Below, piece by piece: positions 17,084-25,639 of a DNA stretch of 64,000 bases (within the stretch, counting starts at the first letter, position 1; each line of letters begins with the position of its first letter). The notes beneath the pieces are model-generated. The model was not told the DNA's origin. It saw nothing but the letters and a program-made list of their open reading frames with translations, and made no database searches. A program made the position numbers and the translations under genes. Origin of the DNA: Hyphomicrobiales bacterium (GTDB lineage: Bacteria; Pseudomonadota; Alphaproteobacteria; Rhizobiales; Rhizobiaceae); assembly GCA_002709005.1 (NCBI GenBank), contig PAPH01000012.1, positions 1 to 64,000 of the forward strand, written 5' to 3'.

Positions 17084-18341
17084 GAAATCACTCGGCCCGG
17101 TCTCGGGCACGGCGATGATGCTCAACACCGTTCTCGGTGTCGGCATCCTCACCCTCCCCGGGCTCGCGGCCGCCGCCGCCGGCCCTTCCGCGATATGGAC
17201 CTGGCTCGCCTGTGCTGCGGCCAACATCCCGCTTCTGGCGGTCTTCGCAATCCTCGCAAGCCGCTTTCCCGAGGCGGGAGGGGTCGCCCACATCGCCGGC
17301 CGCGCCTTCGGGCGCACAGCTTCGCTGGTCACCTCGTTCCTGTTTCTGGGCGCGGTGTTTCTGGGACTGCCTTCCATCGCGCTGACCGGCGGCAACTATT
17401 TCGAAGCCGCCACCGGCGTGCCGGCGGGGCTGACGGCCGCCGTGCTCGTGGTGGTCGCGAGTGTTGCCAACCTTGCCGTCCCGCGGCTCGCCTCCAAGAT
17501 CGGATCGCTCGCCGCCGGCGCGGGGATGATCTTTCTCTTCGTGCTCGTCGCGGTCTCCTTCGTCACCGTGTCGAGCGGGGAGACGGTCCCCGTGGCGCTC
17601 GGCACGGCCTGGCAGGCGGCGGAGTTCAAACCCGCCCTGGTCTTCGCCCCCTTCATGCTGGTCTTCTTCGCGTTCACCGGCTGGGAGGTGGCGCTTTCCA
17701 CCACCGGGGAATTCTCCAACCCGGCGCGCGACGTACCCTTGGCAGTGGCGATATCCTTCGTCGTGGCGGTGGCCTTCTACGTGCTCTGCGCCGTGACAGT
17801 GATCATGGCGGGACCGGCGGCGTTTACTGCCGCGCCCTTCGTCGAAATCCTCACGCCGGTCCTCGGCGAGGCGGCGGGCATGGTTATCTCGCTCGGCGTT
17901 CTCGTGCTGATCGCGGCGAACCTCTTCGCCGCCTTCTGGGCGGTCTCGCGCATGGTGATGTCGGTGGCCCGTGAGGGCGCCTTGCCGATCGCACTGGCGC
18001 AGACGCGCAACGGCGTGCCGGCACCGGCGATCATCGCCAATTGCGGGATCTTTCTCGCGGTGCTGTTCGCAGACAAGCTGGGCTTCGTCGATATCGGCTC
18101 ACTGATAGCGAGCGCCGGGCAGAACTTCTTCCTGATCTACGGCATGTCCGCGCTGGCGCTCGTCAAGCTCGGCCGCACCGTGTTCGAGAGGGCGTTCGGC
18201 CTCGTGTCGCTTCTGATCGTGGCCGCGCTGGCGCTCTATGCGGGAGACGGGCTTCTCTATCCGGCCGTCCTCGTCGCCGCAGCCCTGCTGGTCCGGCGCG
18301 CCACTCATGCGCCGCTGGCGGAGGCCACGCCTGCGGAATAA
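17070..18341 (+). CDS. APC-family amino acid transporter, YjeH-like
   Basis: The 423-residue protein has about twelve membrane segments. The first carries MMLNTVLGVGILTLPGLA, the substrate-binding glycine break of APC carriers. FPEAGGVAHIAGRAFGRTAS near residue 66 and FLGLPSIALTGG near 95 resemble YjeH, the E. coli exporter of L-methionine and branched-chain amino acids, rather than uptake permeases. Direction of transport is inferred from that resemblance. The start overlaps the cupin end by 14 bases; an in-frame ATG at 17076 is an alternative. Likely controlled by the divergent Lrp protein. Confidence 0.82.
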   Translation: MSMLEKSLGPVSGTAMMLNTVLGVGILTLPGLAAAAAGPSAIWTWLACAAANIPLLAVFAILASRFPEAGGVAHIAGRAFGRTASLVTSFLFLGAVFLGLPSIALTGGNYFEAATGVPAGLTAAVLVVVASVANLAVPRLASKIGSLAAGAGMIFLFVLVAVSFVTVSSGETVPVALGTAWQAAEFKPALVFAPFMLVFFAFTGWEVALSTTGEFSNPARDVPLAVAISFVVAVAFYVLCAVTVIMAGPAAFTAAPFVEILTPVLGEAAGMVISLGVLVLIAANLFAAFWAVSRMVMSVAREGALPIALAQTRNGVPAPAIIANCGIFLAVLFADKLGFVDIGSLIASAGQNFFLIYGMSALALVKLGRTVFERAFGLVSLLIVAALALYAGDGLLYPAVLVAAALLVRRATHAPLAEATPAE

Positions 18342-18389
18342 CCGGCTCCTCCCGGGGCCTCCTCCCCGGCTCCGATTGCGTTTGACTAT

Positions 18390-18403
18390 CTGGTTATACC
18401 CAG
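18390..18403. promoter_or_regulatory. candidate GntR-type operator
   Basis: CTGGTTATACCCAG is an even palindrome with one mismatched pair. It shares the TGGTTA/TAACCA half-site with elements at 31973, 32000 and 38286 in the catabolic block and lies about 38 bp before the small exported protein gene. Its relation to the regulator at 32084 is inferred. Confidence 0.45.
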
Positions 18404-18441
18404 TAATCTGATGCAATCGGACCGGGGAGGAGGAACTCGCG

Positions 18442-18846
18442 ATGACACATCTGAAAACGCGGGCGGCGCTCGCGCTGCTCACCGCAGCTTTCGCCATAGG
18501 CTGCGCCGGAATGGCAGCCGCCGGTGACCGCAAGACCGACCGCCGCTTCGTCGGCACGTGGGACGGGTTCACTGGCGTGCCGATATACACCAAGCTCGTC
18601 TTCGACGATGCCGGGAGGAAACTCACCTATTGCAACGTCCAAAGCTGCCGGAACGTCAATTGTTTCGACATGGCCTATACCGGCTCGCTGCAATCGAAGT
18701 TCGCCTACAAGGACGAACTGAGAAGCTGGAAGTTCGAATGGATCGACGAGAACCGGTTGCTCGGCGAATTCACCAACAATGAGGGCGAGACCGCCTTCGC
18801 CTGGTATGCACCCGAAGACACACCGCTTGAATCGCTGACGAAGTAA
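18442..18846 (+). CDS. small exported protein of unknown function
   Basis: The 134-residue product has a signal peptide (about residues 1-27, ending AAA-G). The mature part has three Cys in YCNVQSCRNVNCFDMAY, suggesting disulfides in the periplasm, and an acidic, aromatic C-terminal half. No family was recognised. GGGGAGGAGG stands just before the ATG. A palindrome resembling the sugar-operon operators lies in the promoter region. It may be a stand-alone gene; it converges on the DEAD-box helicase gene. Confidence 0.68.
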   Translation: MTHLKTRAALALLTAAFAIGCAGMAAAGDRKTDRRFVGTWDGFTGVPIYTKLVFDDAGRKLTYCNVQSCRNVNCFDMAYTGSLQSKFAYKDELRSWKFEWIDENRLLGEFTNNEGETAFAWYAPEDTPLESLTK

Positions 18847-18862
18847 ATCTCACGACGAGAAA

Positions 18863-18882
18863 GGGGCGCATCGCGGCGCCCC
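18863..18882. terminator. candidate terminator hairpin between convergent genes
   Basis: GGGGCGC (18863-18869) pairs with GCGCCCC (18876-18882) around six bases, between the convergent exported-protein and helicase genes. No clear T tract follows on either strand, so this is tentative. Confidence 0.42.
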
Positions 18883-18889
18883 TGTGTGC

Positions 18890-20740
18890 TCAGTCGAATT
18901 TCTTCGGCTTCTTCTTCCAGTCGGGCTTGCCGCCCTTGCCCGCCGGTTTGCCGCCGGGCTTGTCCGCGAATTTCTTGCTTGGCTTGCCTTCCGGCTTGGC
19001 GTTGAAGCCTCTGCGCTCACCATCCTTGTTGAACGGCTTCTTCTTCCAGTCCGGCTTCTTGCCCGCATTGTCGGGGTTGTCCCGCTTCGGCGGAGCAGAA
19101 AGATCGGGCGTACCGTCGAGCTTCGTCACCCTGAGGCTGCCCTCGATCGTCATCTGCGGGCCGAGCGCTGCCATGAAGCCGTCGACGGAACTCGCGTGGA
19201 TCTCCACGAAGGTTTCGACCTGCTGCATCCGGATCGCGCCGATATCCCGCTTCGAGATGTTGCCATGGCGGCACAGCATCGGGATCAGCCAGCGCGGTTC
19301 GGCATTCTGCTTGCGCCCGACCGACAGCGAGAACCAGATGCTCTCCTCGAAATCCTCACGCGCCCGCGGCGGCTTGCTCTCGAACGTGCTCTCGCGACGC
19401 TCGCGCGGCCCCTTTTGCGGAGTCACCGGCACGTCCTGAATGTCCTCCGGAGCGAAACGCGTGGCGCGGAACTGGCGGATGTAGGCCGCCGCGATCTGTT
19501 CCGCACCATGCTTTTCAATGAGGGAGGCAACCATTTCGCTCTCACTCTCGTCGACAGGCACACCAAGCTGCGCGTCATCGAGAAGCCGTTCGTCGTCGCG
19601 CTTGAGGATCGATTCAGCCGAAGGCGGATTGGCCCATTCGGCCTTGATGCCGGCATTGCTCAACAGCCGTTCGGCCTTGCGCCGCGCGCCCATCGGCACG
19701 ATCAGCGCGGAGACCCCCTTGCGCCCGGCGCGACCGGTGCGGCCGCTGCGGTGCTTGAGCGTTTCGGCATTCGTCGGCAGATCGGCATGCACCACGAGTT
19801 CGAGGCTTGGCAGGTCGATACCGCGCGCCGCCACGTCGGTGGCGATGCAGACCCGCGCCCGTCCGTCGCGCATGGCTTGCAGCGCATGGCTGCGCTCGTT
19901 CTGGGTCAGTTCGCCCGACAGCGAGACCGCCGGAAAGCCGCGATTGGAAAACCGCGCCGTCAGATGCGCCACCGCCGCACGCGTCGAGCAGAACACGATC
20001 GCGGTTTCGGCGTCGTAGTAGCGCAGCGTGTTGAGGATCGCGTTCTCGCGGTCCGGATTGGCGCAGAGAAGCGCGCGATACTCGATATCGCTGTGCTGCT
20101 TTTCGTCCGACGCCGTCGTTATCCTGAGCGCGTCGCGCTGGTAGTTCTTCGCAAGTCCGGCGATGCCCTTCGGCACGGTCGCCGAGAACATCAGTGTCCG
20201 CCGTTCGTCGGGCGAGGCTTCGAGGATGAATTCAAGATCCTCGCGGAAACCGAGATCGAGCATCTCGTCGGCCTCGTCGAGCACGACGGCGCGCAGATTG
20301 CTCAGATCGAGATTGTCGCGGCTGATATGGTCGCGCAGGCGGCCCGGCGTGCCGACCACGATATGGCTGCCCCGCTCAAGCGCCCGGCGCTCGTTGCGCA
20401 CGTCCATGCCGCCGACGCAGGTGGCGATCACCGCGCCCGCCTCGCCATAGAGCCATTCAAGTTCGCGCGCCACCTGCATGGCGAGCTCGCGGGTCGGCGC
20501 GATCGCCAAGGCCAGCGGCGCCTCGGGACGACCGAAGCGGTCCTCGCCCCCCAGAATGTCGGGCGCGACGGCAAGACCGAAGGCCACCGTCTTGCCGGAA
20601 CCGGTGCGGGCGGAGACCAGCGCGTCGCGGCCGGCGAACTCCTCGGCGAGAACCGCTTCTTGGACGGGAGTCAGTGTTTCATAGCCGCGCTTGTCGAGCG
20701 CGCTGGCGAGCGGCGTTGCCACGCCTTTGGGAAGTGTCAT
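18890..20740 (-). CDS. DEAD-box ATP-dependent RNA helicase with C-terminal RNA-binding domain
   Basis: The 616-residue product shows Q motif TPVQ near 24, Walker A SARTGSGKT at 43-51, APTRELA, VVGTPGRL, LDEADEM near 155, FSATVPKG, and the second RecA domain motifs ATDVAARGIDLP and HRSGRTGRAGRKG. Residues about 470-545 (RWLIPMLCRHGNISKRDIGAIRMQQVETFVEI) form a DbpA-type RRM, as in DeaD/CsdA, and the last 70 residues are a basic Lys/Gly/Pro tail. It unwinds structured RNA in ribosome assembly or cold response. The ATG at 20740 was chosen from the family N terminus; the upstream open stretch has no support. Confidence 0.92.
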   Translation of the reverse strand: MTLPKGVATPLASALDKRGYETLTPVQEAVLAEEFAGRDALVSARTGSGKTVAFGLAVAPDILGGEDRFGRPEAPLALAIAPTRELAMQVARELEWLYGEAGAVIATCVGGMDVRNERRALERGSHIVVGTPGRLRDHISRDNLDLSNLRAVVLDEADEMLDLGFREDLEFILEASPDERRTLMFSATVPKGIAGLAKNYQRDALRITTASDEKQHSDIEYRALLCANPDRENAILNTLRYYDAETAIVFCSTRAAVAHLTARFSNRGFPAVSLSGELTQNERSHALQAMRDGRARVCIATDVAARGIDLPSLELVVHADLPTNAETLKHRSGRTGRAGRKGVSALIVPMGARRKAERLLSNAGIKAEWANPPSAESILKRDDERLLDDAQLGVPVDESESEMVASLIEKHGAEQIAAAYIRQFRATRFAPEDIQDVPVTPQKGPRERRESTFESKPPRAREDFEESIWFSLSVGRKQNAEPRWLIPMLCRHGNISKRDIGAIRMQQVETFVEIHASSVDGFMAALGPQMTIEGSLRVTKLDGTPDLSAPPKRDNPDNAGKKPDWKKKPFNKDGERRGFNAKPEGKPSKKFADKPGGKPAGKGGKPDWKKKPKKFD

Positions 20741-20890
20741 CGATTGTCTTTCGGAATTGGCCGTCTCAGCGCGTTTCCCGCGCGGCGGCGTCATATCTTG
20801 CGCCGCTTCTAGTCCCGAAAGCCCGGAATGTACAGCGCCCCGCGCTTCGTACTCGATCACATGGTTTATCCGCACCGCAAGCAGCTTGAA

Positions 20891-20926
20891 CAAAAACGCC
20901 GGGACGCGGATGTGTCGCGTCCCGGT
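20891..20926 (-). terminator. intrinsic terminator of the sugar catabolic operon
   Basis: CCGGGACGCG (20900-20909) pairs perfectly with CGCGTCCCGG (20917-20926) around a seven-base loop. On the minus strand the stem is followed by CGTTTTTGTTC. It lies 37 bp beyond the aldehyde dehydrogenase stop and closes the long minus-strand operon. Confidence 0.9.
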
Positions 20927-20962
20927 GTCCTTCTGTTTCAGCCCCCGCCAATAGGGCGGATA

Positions 20963-22384
20963 TCAGGCCCAGCCGGCGGTGGATTTGACTTCCAGATAGT
21001 CGTGCAGGCCCCATTCGCCATGCTCACGGCCGTTGCCGGATTGCTTGTAGCCGCCGAAGGGTGCGCGCGGGTCCCAGGCCGCGTCGTTGATCCAGATCGA
21101 ACCGACGCGCAACTGGCGGGCGATCTTGCGCGCCTTGTCCTTGTCGTTGGTCTGGATGTAGCCCGACAACCCGTAGATCGTGTCGTTGGCGATCCGCACC
21201 GCATCCTCTTCGCTCTCGTAGGGGATGAGCGCTATTACCGGCCCGAAGATTTCCTCGCGCTCGATGGTCATGCCCGGCGTGACGTCGGCAAAGACGGTCG
21301 GCTTGACGTAAAAGCCCTTGTCGAGACCGTCCGGCAGACCGGTACCACCGGTGACCAGTGTGGCACCCTCGTCGATACCGGACTGAATCAGTGCCTGGAT
21401 GCGGTCGAACTGCAGCTTGTTGACCACCGGCCCGAGCTTGACGTCGCTCATCGGATCACCGACCGAATGGGCGTCGGCCGCCTCCCTGGCATAGCGCTTG
21501 GCCTCTTCCATCCTCTCCGCAGGCACCAGCATGCGCGCTGGCGCACGGCAGGCCTGGCCGCAATTGACGTAGCAGGCGTCGACCCCGTCCTTGACCGCCT
21601 TTTCGAGATCGGCGTCGCGCAGGATGATGTTGGCCGACTTGCCGCCGAGTTCCTGCGCCACGCGCTTGACCGTCTCGGCCGCCGAACGTGCAACCGCGAT
21701 ACCGGCGCGCGTCGAGCCGGTGATCGACACCATGTCGACATCCGGATGGCGCGAGAGGAATTCGCCCGCGCTCGGACCATGCCCCGTGATGTGATTGTAG
21801 ACACCCGTCGGGAAACCGGCCTCGTCGATCAGTTCGGCGAACAGAAGCGACGACAGCGGCGAGAATTCCGACGGCTTGGCGACCATCGTGCAGCCGGCAG
21901 CCAGCGCCGGCGCCGCCTTGACCACGAGCTGGTTCATCGGCCAGTTCCAGGGCGTGATCAGCGCGCAGACGCCGACCGGTTCGAGCGAGATCAGCGTGTT
22001 GCCGCGCACATCCTCGAATTCGAGCCGTTCCAGCGCATCGATTGCCGCTTCCAGATGCGCCTGCCCGACCCAGGCCTGAGCCGCCTTGGAGAAATCGAGC
22101 GTCGTTCCCATCTCGCGGGTCATCAGTTCGGCAATGTCGTCGTAGCGCTCATTATAGAGTTCCAGGAGCCGGCGGAGCAGCTTGAGACGTTCGTCCTTGC
22201 TCGTCATCTGCCAGTCGTCGAACGCCGCCTTGGCCGCGGCGACCGCCGCGTTGACGTCTGCCTCGTTCGCCATCGGGATCGAGGCGATCACGCTCTCGTC
22301 CGCGGGGTTGATCAGCTCGTGAACGTCCCTGCCCTGCGGCGCGACCCATTTTCCGTTGATGTAGAACTTGTCGATATGTTTCAT
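20963..22384 (-). CDS. NAD(P)-dependent aldehyde dehydrogenase
   Basis: The 473-residue product has the aldehyde dehydrogenase fold and catalytic residues: oxyanion Asn in TPWNWPMNQ (N147), general base in QELGGKSANI (E245) and nucleophile in NCGQACRAPARM (C279). It oxidises an aldehyde to the acid; the aldehyde is not known. It is the last gene of the operon, 49 bases after the flavin monooxygenase and 37 bases before a strong terminator. An aldolase upstream would release a short aldehyde such as glycolaldehyde or lactaldehyde, which this enzyme could oxidise, but this is inference. Confidence 0.93.
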   Translation of the reverse strand: MKHIDKFYINGKWVAPQGRDVHELINPADESVIASIPMANEADVNAAVAAAKAAFDDWQMTSKDERLKLLRRLLELYNERYDDIAELMTREMGTTLDFSKAAQAWVGQAHLEAAIDALERLEFEDVRGNTLISLEPVGVCALITPWNWPMNQLVVKAAPALAAGCTMVAKPSEFSPLSSLLFAELIDEAGFPTGVYNHITGHGPSAGEFLSRHPDVDMVSITGSTRAGIAVARSAAETVKRVAQELGGKSANIILRDADLEKAVKDGVDACYVNCGQACRAPARMLVPAERMEEAKRYAREAADAHSVGDPMSDVKLGPVVNKLQFDRIQALIQSGIDEGATLVTGGTGLPDGLDKGFYVKPTVFADVTPGMTIEREEIFGPVIALIPYESEEDAVRIANDTIYGLSGYIQTNDKDKARKIARQLRVGSIWINDAAWDPRAPFGGYKQSGNGREHGEWGLHDYLEVKSTAGWA

Positions 22385-22433
22385 GATCTGGCTCCCTGTT
22401 GTTCGCCGTCTTGGCCCGGCTCGCGGACCACTT

Positions 22434-23882
22434 TCAGTTCGTGTGGAGATCCTTGCGTCCGAAGCGTTTGGCATCGGCGCGGACCTGCGCCTCCGCACCC
22501 GGCAGCGGCTCCGGTCCGACCAGCCGGAAGCTGACCGTCGTCACGGCGTTTTCCGCCAGGATGTGGGCGAGTTCGCTATCCACCCGGCCCTCCGGATCGC
22601 AGCCGGCGAGCCGCGCGAAGTGGATGGTCTGGATATGCTGGTATATGTCCTTGCCAACCGACCGGCGGCAGGCTTCGAGCGCGTCCTCGAGTTCGGCCTC
22701 GCTGCGCGCCGGAATGGCCCCGCCCCAGGTGTAGGCGAGATAGCGCGCCTGCAGTTCCAGACACGGAAGATAGGGCCCGATCTGCCCCCAGAGCCCGATG
22801 AAGGCGAGACCCGGAGTTCTCGGGTTGAAGGTGTGATCGGCAAGCGTGATGGATTTCGCTGTCAGTTCAAGCGATTCCGCCAGCTCCTTCGACAGGAACG
22901 GCAGGTTGAGGTGATAGCCGGTGCCGAAGATGATGCCGTCGAAATCGGCGGTGCTGCCGTCGGTGAAATGGACCGTCCGTCCTTCGATACGCTCCGGCCA
23001 AGGATAGCAGCTGATCCTGTCCTCGGCGACGAGATTGAGGAAATTCTGGCTGCCGGTGGTTCCGGCGATCCGCACGTCCGCGTCCGGTTCCGGCGCGCCG
23101 AACCAGGCCGGGTTGCCGCCATATTGCAGCACGAAGTCCTTGGTGGCCTTCGCCCAGTCTTCGGAACTCGCCGTCTCCTGCCAGAGCGCGCCGGCGCGGG
23201 TGAAACCGTAGCTCTCCACCGGCGTTCCGGCGATCAGCTTCGGCATCACGTATCGCTGGCGCCGCATGGTGGTCGCGACCGACTTCGCGCCGAGCATGGC
23301 GAGATCCTGCGCGATCTCAAGCGAGGAGATGTTGCCGCCGGCGACAAGCACCCGCTTGCCACGATAGAGTTCGGGATCCTTGTAGTCGAAGGCATGGATC
23401 GCGCCGAGTTCGCCCGAGAAGCTATCGAGGCCCGGAACCTGCGGTATGGCCGGATTGTTGTAGGCCCCGCTCGCCACCACCACACGCGCAAAGCGCTCCG
23501 TCCGGTTCCGCCCGTCATGCTCGATGGTGAGCGTGTAGCCGTCGCCATCACGCTTGAGCCCCGTGACCCCCGTGTTCAGTTCGATTTTGTCGTCGAGCCC
23601 GAACTTCGTCGCAAAGGCACGCAGATAGTCCCCCACCTGCTGGTTGCGCGGAAAGATCTTGGTGCCTTCCGGATAGTCGAGATCGGAGAAGCGCGTGACC
23701 ATGCGCGCCGTGTTCGTCCGCATCAGCGGCCAGACGCCGGACGAGGGATTGGTGTATTCCCACTGCCCGCCCGGCTTGTCGTGCGCTTCGAAAAGTGTCG
23801 GCTCGAAGCCCTGGCCAATGAGATAGCGTGCGGCGACGAGCCCGCCCGGCCCGGCGCCGATAATGGCGACCTTCTTGTCCAC
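22434..23882 (-). CDS. flavin-containing monooxygenase (class B) family protein
   Basis: The 482-residue product has FAD motif AIIGAGPGGLVAARY near residue 7, the FMO fingerprint FSGELGAIHAFDYK near 155, and the distal IIFGTGYHLNLPF segment near 315. The NADPH-binding motif reads VLVAGGNISSLEIA, lacking the usual GxGxSG pattern at one Gly, so cofactor handling may differ. Class B FMOs oxygenate soft nucleophiles (N, S) or ketones. Finding one inside a kinase/aldolase sugar operon is unusual. It lies between the second SDR and the aldehyde dehydrogenase on the same transcript. Confidence 0.85.
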   Translation of the reverse strand: MDKKVAIIGAGPGGLVAARYLIGQGFEPTLFEAHDKPGGQWEYTNPSSGVWPLMRTNTARMVTRFSDLDYPEGTKIFPRNQQVGDYLRAFATKFGLDDKIELNTGVTGLKRDGDGYTLTIEHDGRNRTERFARVVVASGAYNNPAIPQVPGLDSFSGELGAIHAFDYKDPELYRGKRVLVAGGNISSLEIAQDLAMLGAKSVATTMRRQRYVMPKLIAGTPVESYGFTRAGALWQETASSEDWAKATKDFVLQYGGNPAWFGAPEPDADVRIAGTTGSQNFLNLVAEDRISCYPWPERIEGRTVHFTDGSTADFDGIIFGTGYHLNLPFLSKELAESLELTAKSITLADHTFNPRTPGLAFIGLWGQIGPYLPCLELQARYLAYTWGGAIPARSEAELEDALEACRRSVGKDIYQHIQTIHFARLAGCDPEGRVDSELAHILAENAVTTVSFRLVGPEPLPGAEAQVRADAKRFGRKDLHTN

Positions 23883-23914
23883 GAGTTTATCCTCCCCGGA
23901 TCTCGCGTTCCTGC

Positions 23915-24673
23915 TTAGTGGAAGTAGATGCCTCCGCAGACGTTGAGCGCCTGTCCGGTGACGAAGCTCGACAGGTCGGAGGCGAAGAAGACGGCCGGAC
24001 CGACGATGTCCTTCGGGTCACCCAGCCGCTTGAGCGCGGTGACGTTCGTCCAGTGATCCATCGCTTCCTGCGAGCCGAGATTGTTCTTGCCCATCTCGGT
24101 CAGGATGATGCCGGGGCAGATCGCGTTCACCGTGATGCCGTCCATGCCGACTTCCTGCGAATAGACCCGCGTCAGCGTGATGGCCGTCGCCTTGGTGGCC
24201 GCGTAATGGCCCTGCGTCGGCACGCCCTGGCGGCCGGCGATCGAGGCAATGTTGATGATGCGACCCGCCTTGCGCGCCCGCATCTGCGGCAACACCGCAT
24301 TGGTCACCAGAAGCACGCCCTTGGCGTTGACGTCGAAATGGGCGTCCCAGTCGGCTTCCGATAGGTTTTCAAGCGTGGTCGGCTTGAGGATGCCGGCATT
24401 GTTGACGAGCACATCGATGCCGCCAGATTTCTCGGTGGCGTCCGCCACCACCTTTTCGATTGCCCCCTTGTCGGTGACGTCGAGATCGTAGCTCCAGCAT
24501 TTCCGACCGGTCGCCTCGACATCCGACTTCACCTTAGCGAGCGAATCCGCTTCGCGCGCCAGATCGCAGATGATCACGTTGGCGCCATGCTCGGCGAGCC
24601 CCACGGCCAGCGCTGCGCCGATGCCGCGGCTCGCGCCGGTTACGAATGCGGTTTTTCCGTTGAGTTCAGTCAT
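23915..24673 (-). CDS. short-chain dehydrogenase/reductase
   Basis: The 252-residue classical SDR has TGASRGIG (residues 12-19) for NAD(P) binding, NNAG near 91, and the catalytic S144, Y157 and K161 in NIASIAG and HYAATK. The Asp at residue 37 after the second strand (ICDLA) favours NAD. It should interconvert an alcohol and a ketone of the substrate sugar or polyol. It starts four bases after the PfkB kinase stop and precedes the flavin monooxygenase by 32 bases, so it is part of the same operon. Substrate unknown. Confidence 0.92.
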   Translation of the reverse strand: MTELNGKTAFVTGASRGIGAALAVGLAEHGANVIICDLAREADSLAKVKSDVEATGRKCWSYDLDVTDKGAIEKVVADATEKSGGIDVLVNNAGILKPTTLENLSEADWDAHFDVNAKGVLLVTNAVLPQMRARKAGRIINIASIAGRQGVPTQGHYAATKATAITLTRVYSQEVGMDGITVNAICPGIILTEMGKNNLGSQEAMDHWTNVTALKRLGDPKDIVGPAVFFASDLSSFVTGQALNVCGGIYFH

Positions 24674-24677
24674 GGTC

Positions 24678-25625
24678 CTATCCCTTGACCGGCCATGAGT
24701 TCATGGCCTCTACAGTGTCGTCGAATGATGTGAGCGTGCCGTCCGAGCCAAGCCCCATCGCCACCTTCGCGGCGACGGCAGAGGCAAAGCGTGCGCTCTC
24801 GCGAATGTCCCAGCCCTTCGACAGGCCGACGATGATGCCGGCCGAGAAGCTGTCGCCGCAGCCGGTGGTGTCGACCACCTTGATGTCGTGCGCGGGCAGC
24901 GTGAACGCGTCGCCCCCTTCCGGATCGACATAGACGCCGTCGCCACCCATCGTCAGGATCGCGTTCTTGACGCCGTGGCTCTTGAAGTAGCGCGCGACCT
25001 CGGCCGGATCGCTCACCCCCGCCATCTCGGAAGCTTCCTCGATCGAGGGGATGAAGTAGTCGATATAGGGCAGAAGCGGCTTGACCAGCTCCACGGTCTC
25101 CGGGTTCGCCTGGATCAAATCGAACGTCGTCGTGCGCCCGGCTTCCTTGGCGGCCTTGAGGAACTTGACCGACGGCTCGCCGTCAAAAGCGGCGAGAAGA
25201 CCCGTGCCGCCGAGATGGACGATCTTGGCGTCGAGCGCGCCGGCATAGTCTGCCTCGGTCAGCGTGAAGGTCCGTGCCGTGCCCGGCACATGCAGCGCGG
25301 GACGTTCGCCGTTCGGACGGACCGGGAGAATGGTCGCCGAGGTCTGCACCGAACCGTCGCGAAACACCATGTCGGTGTTCATGCCGTAGCGTTGCATCTT
25401 GCTGACCAGGAAGTCGCCCATGTCGTCTTCCCCGACGGTGGAGACCATCCGGGTCTTCAGTCCGAGAATGGCGCAGTCCATGCCGGTGGCCGCCGCCGTT
25501 CCGGCCACGGTCATGCGGATTTCCTCGATAAAGTCCGCACGCCCGCCTTCGGGGATCTTCGTTACCGGCCGGCCGAGAATGTCGAGCACGGCAAAGCCGA
25601 CGGAGCTTACGTCGAATGTCGTCAT
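24678..25625 (-). CDS. PfkB-family carbohydrate kinase
   Basis: The 315-residue product has the ribokinase-family C-terminal signature DTTGCGDSFSAGI with catalytic D258, the anion-hole Gly-Cys-Gly, and an N-terminal AGTAAATGMDCAILG segment in place of the usual GG motif. It phosphorylates a sugar with ATP in the cytoplasm. With the class II aldolase encoded upstream it suggests a phosphorylate-then-cleave route. Which sugar cannot be read from the sequence. It lies between the second ABC permease and the second SDR with gaps of 14 and 4 bases. Confidence 0.92.
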   Translation of the reverse strand: MTTFDVSSVGFAVLDILGRPVTKIPEGGRADFIEEIRMTVAGTAAATGMDCAILGLKTRMVSTVGEDDMGDFLVSKMQRYGMNTDMVFRDGSVQTSATILPVRPNGERPALHVPGTARTFTLTEADYAGALDAKIVHLGGTGLLAAFDGEPSVKFLKAAKEAGRTTTFDLIQANPETVELVKPLLPYIDYFIPSIEEASEMAGVSDPAEVARYFKSHGVKNAILTMGGDGVYVDPEGGDAFTLPAHDIKVVDTTGCGDSFSAGIIVGLSKGWDIRESARFASAVAAKVAMGLGSDGTLTSFDDTVEAMNSWPVKG

Positions 25626-25639
25626 GTCAGTTGTTGTCC

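Noticed and set aside
18884-20812. A 642-codon plus-strand frame opposite the DEAD-box helicase gene
   Set aside because: Composition is typical of antisense to a biased gene, and it covers all helicase motifs on the opposite strand.
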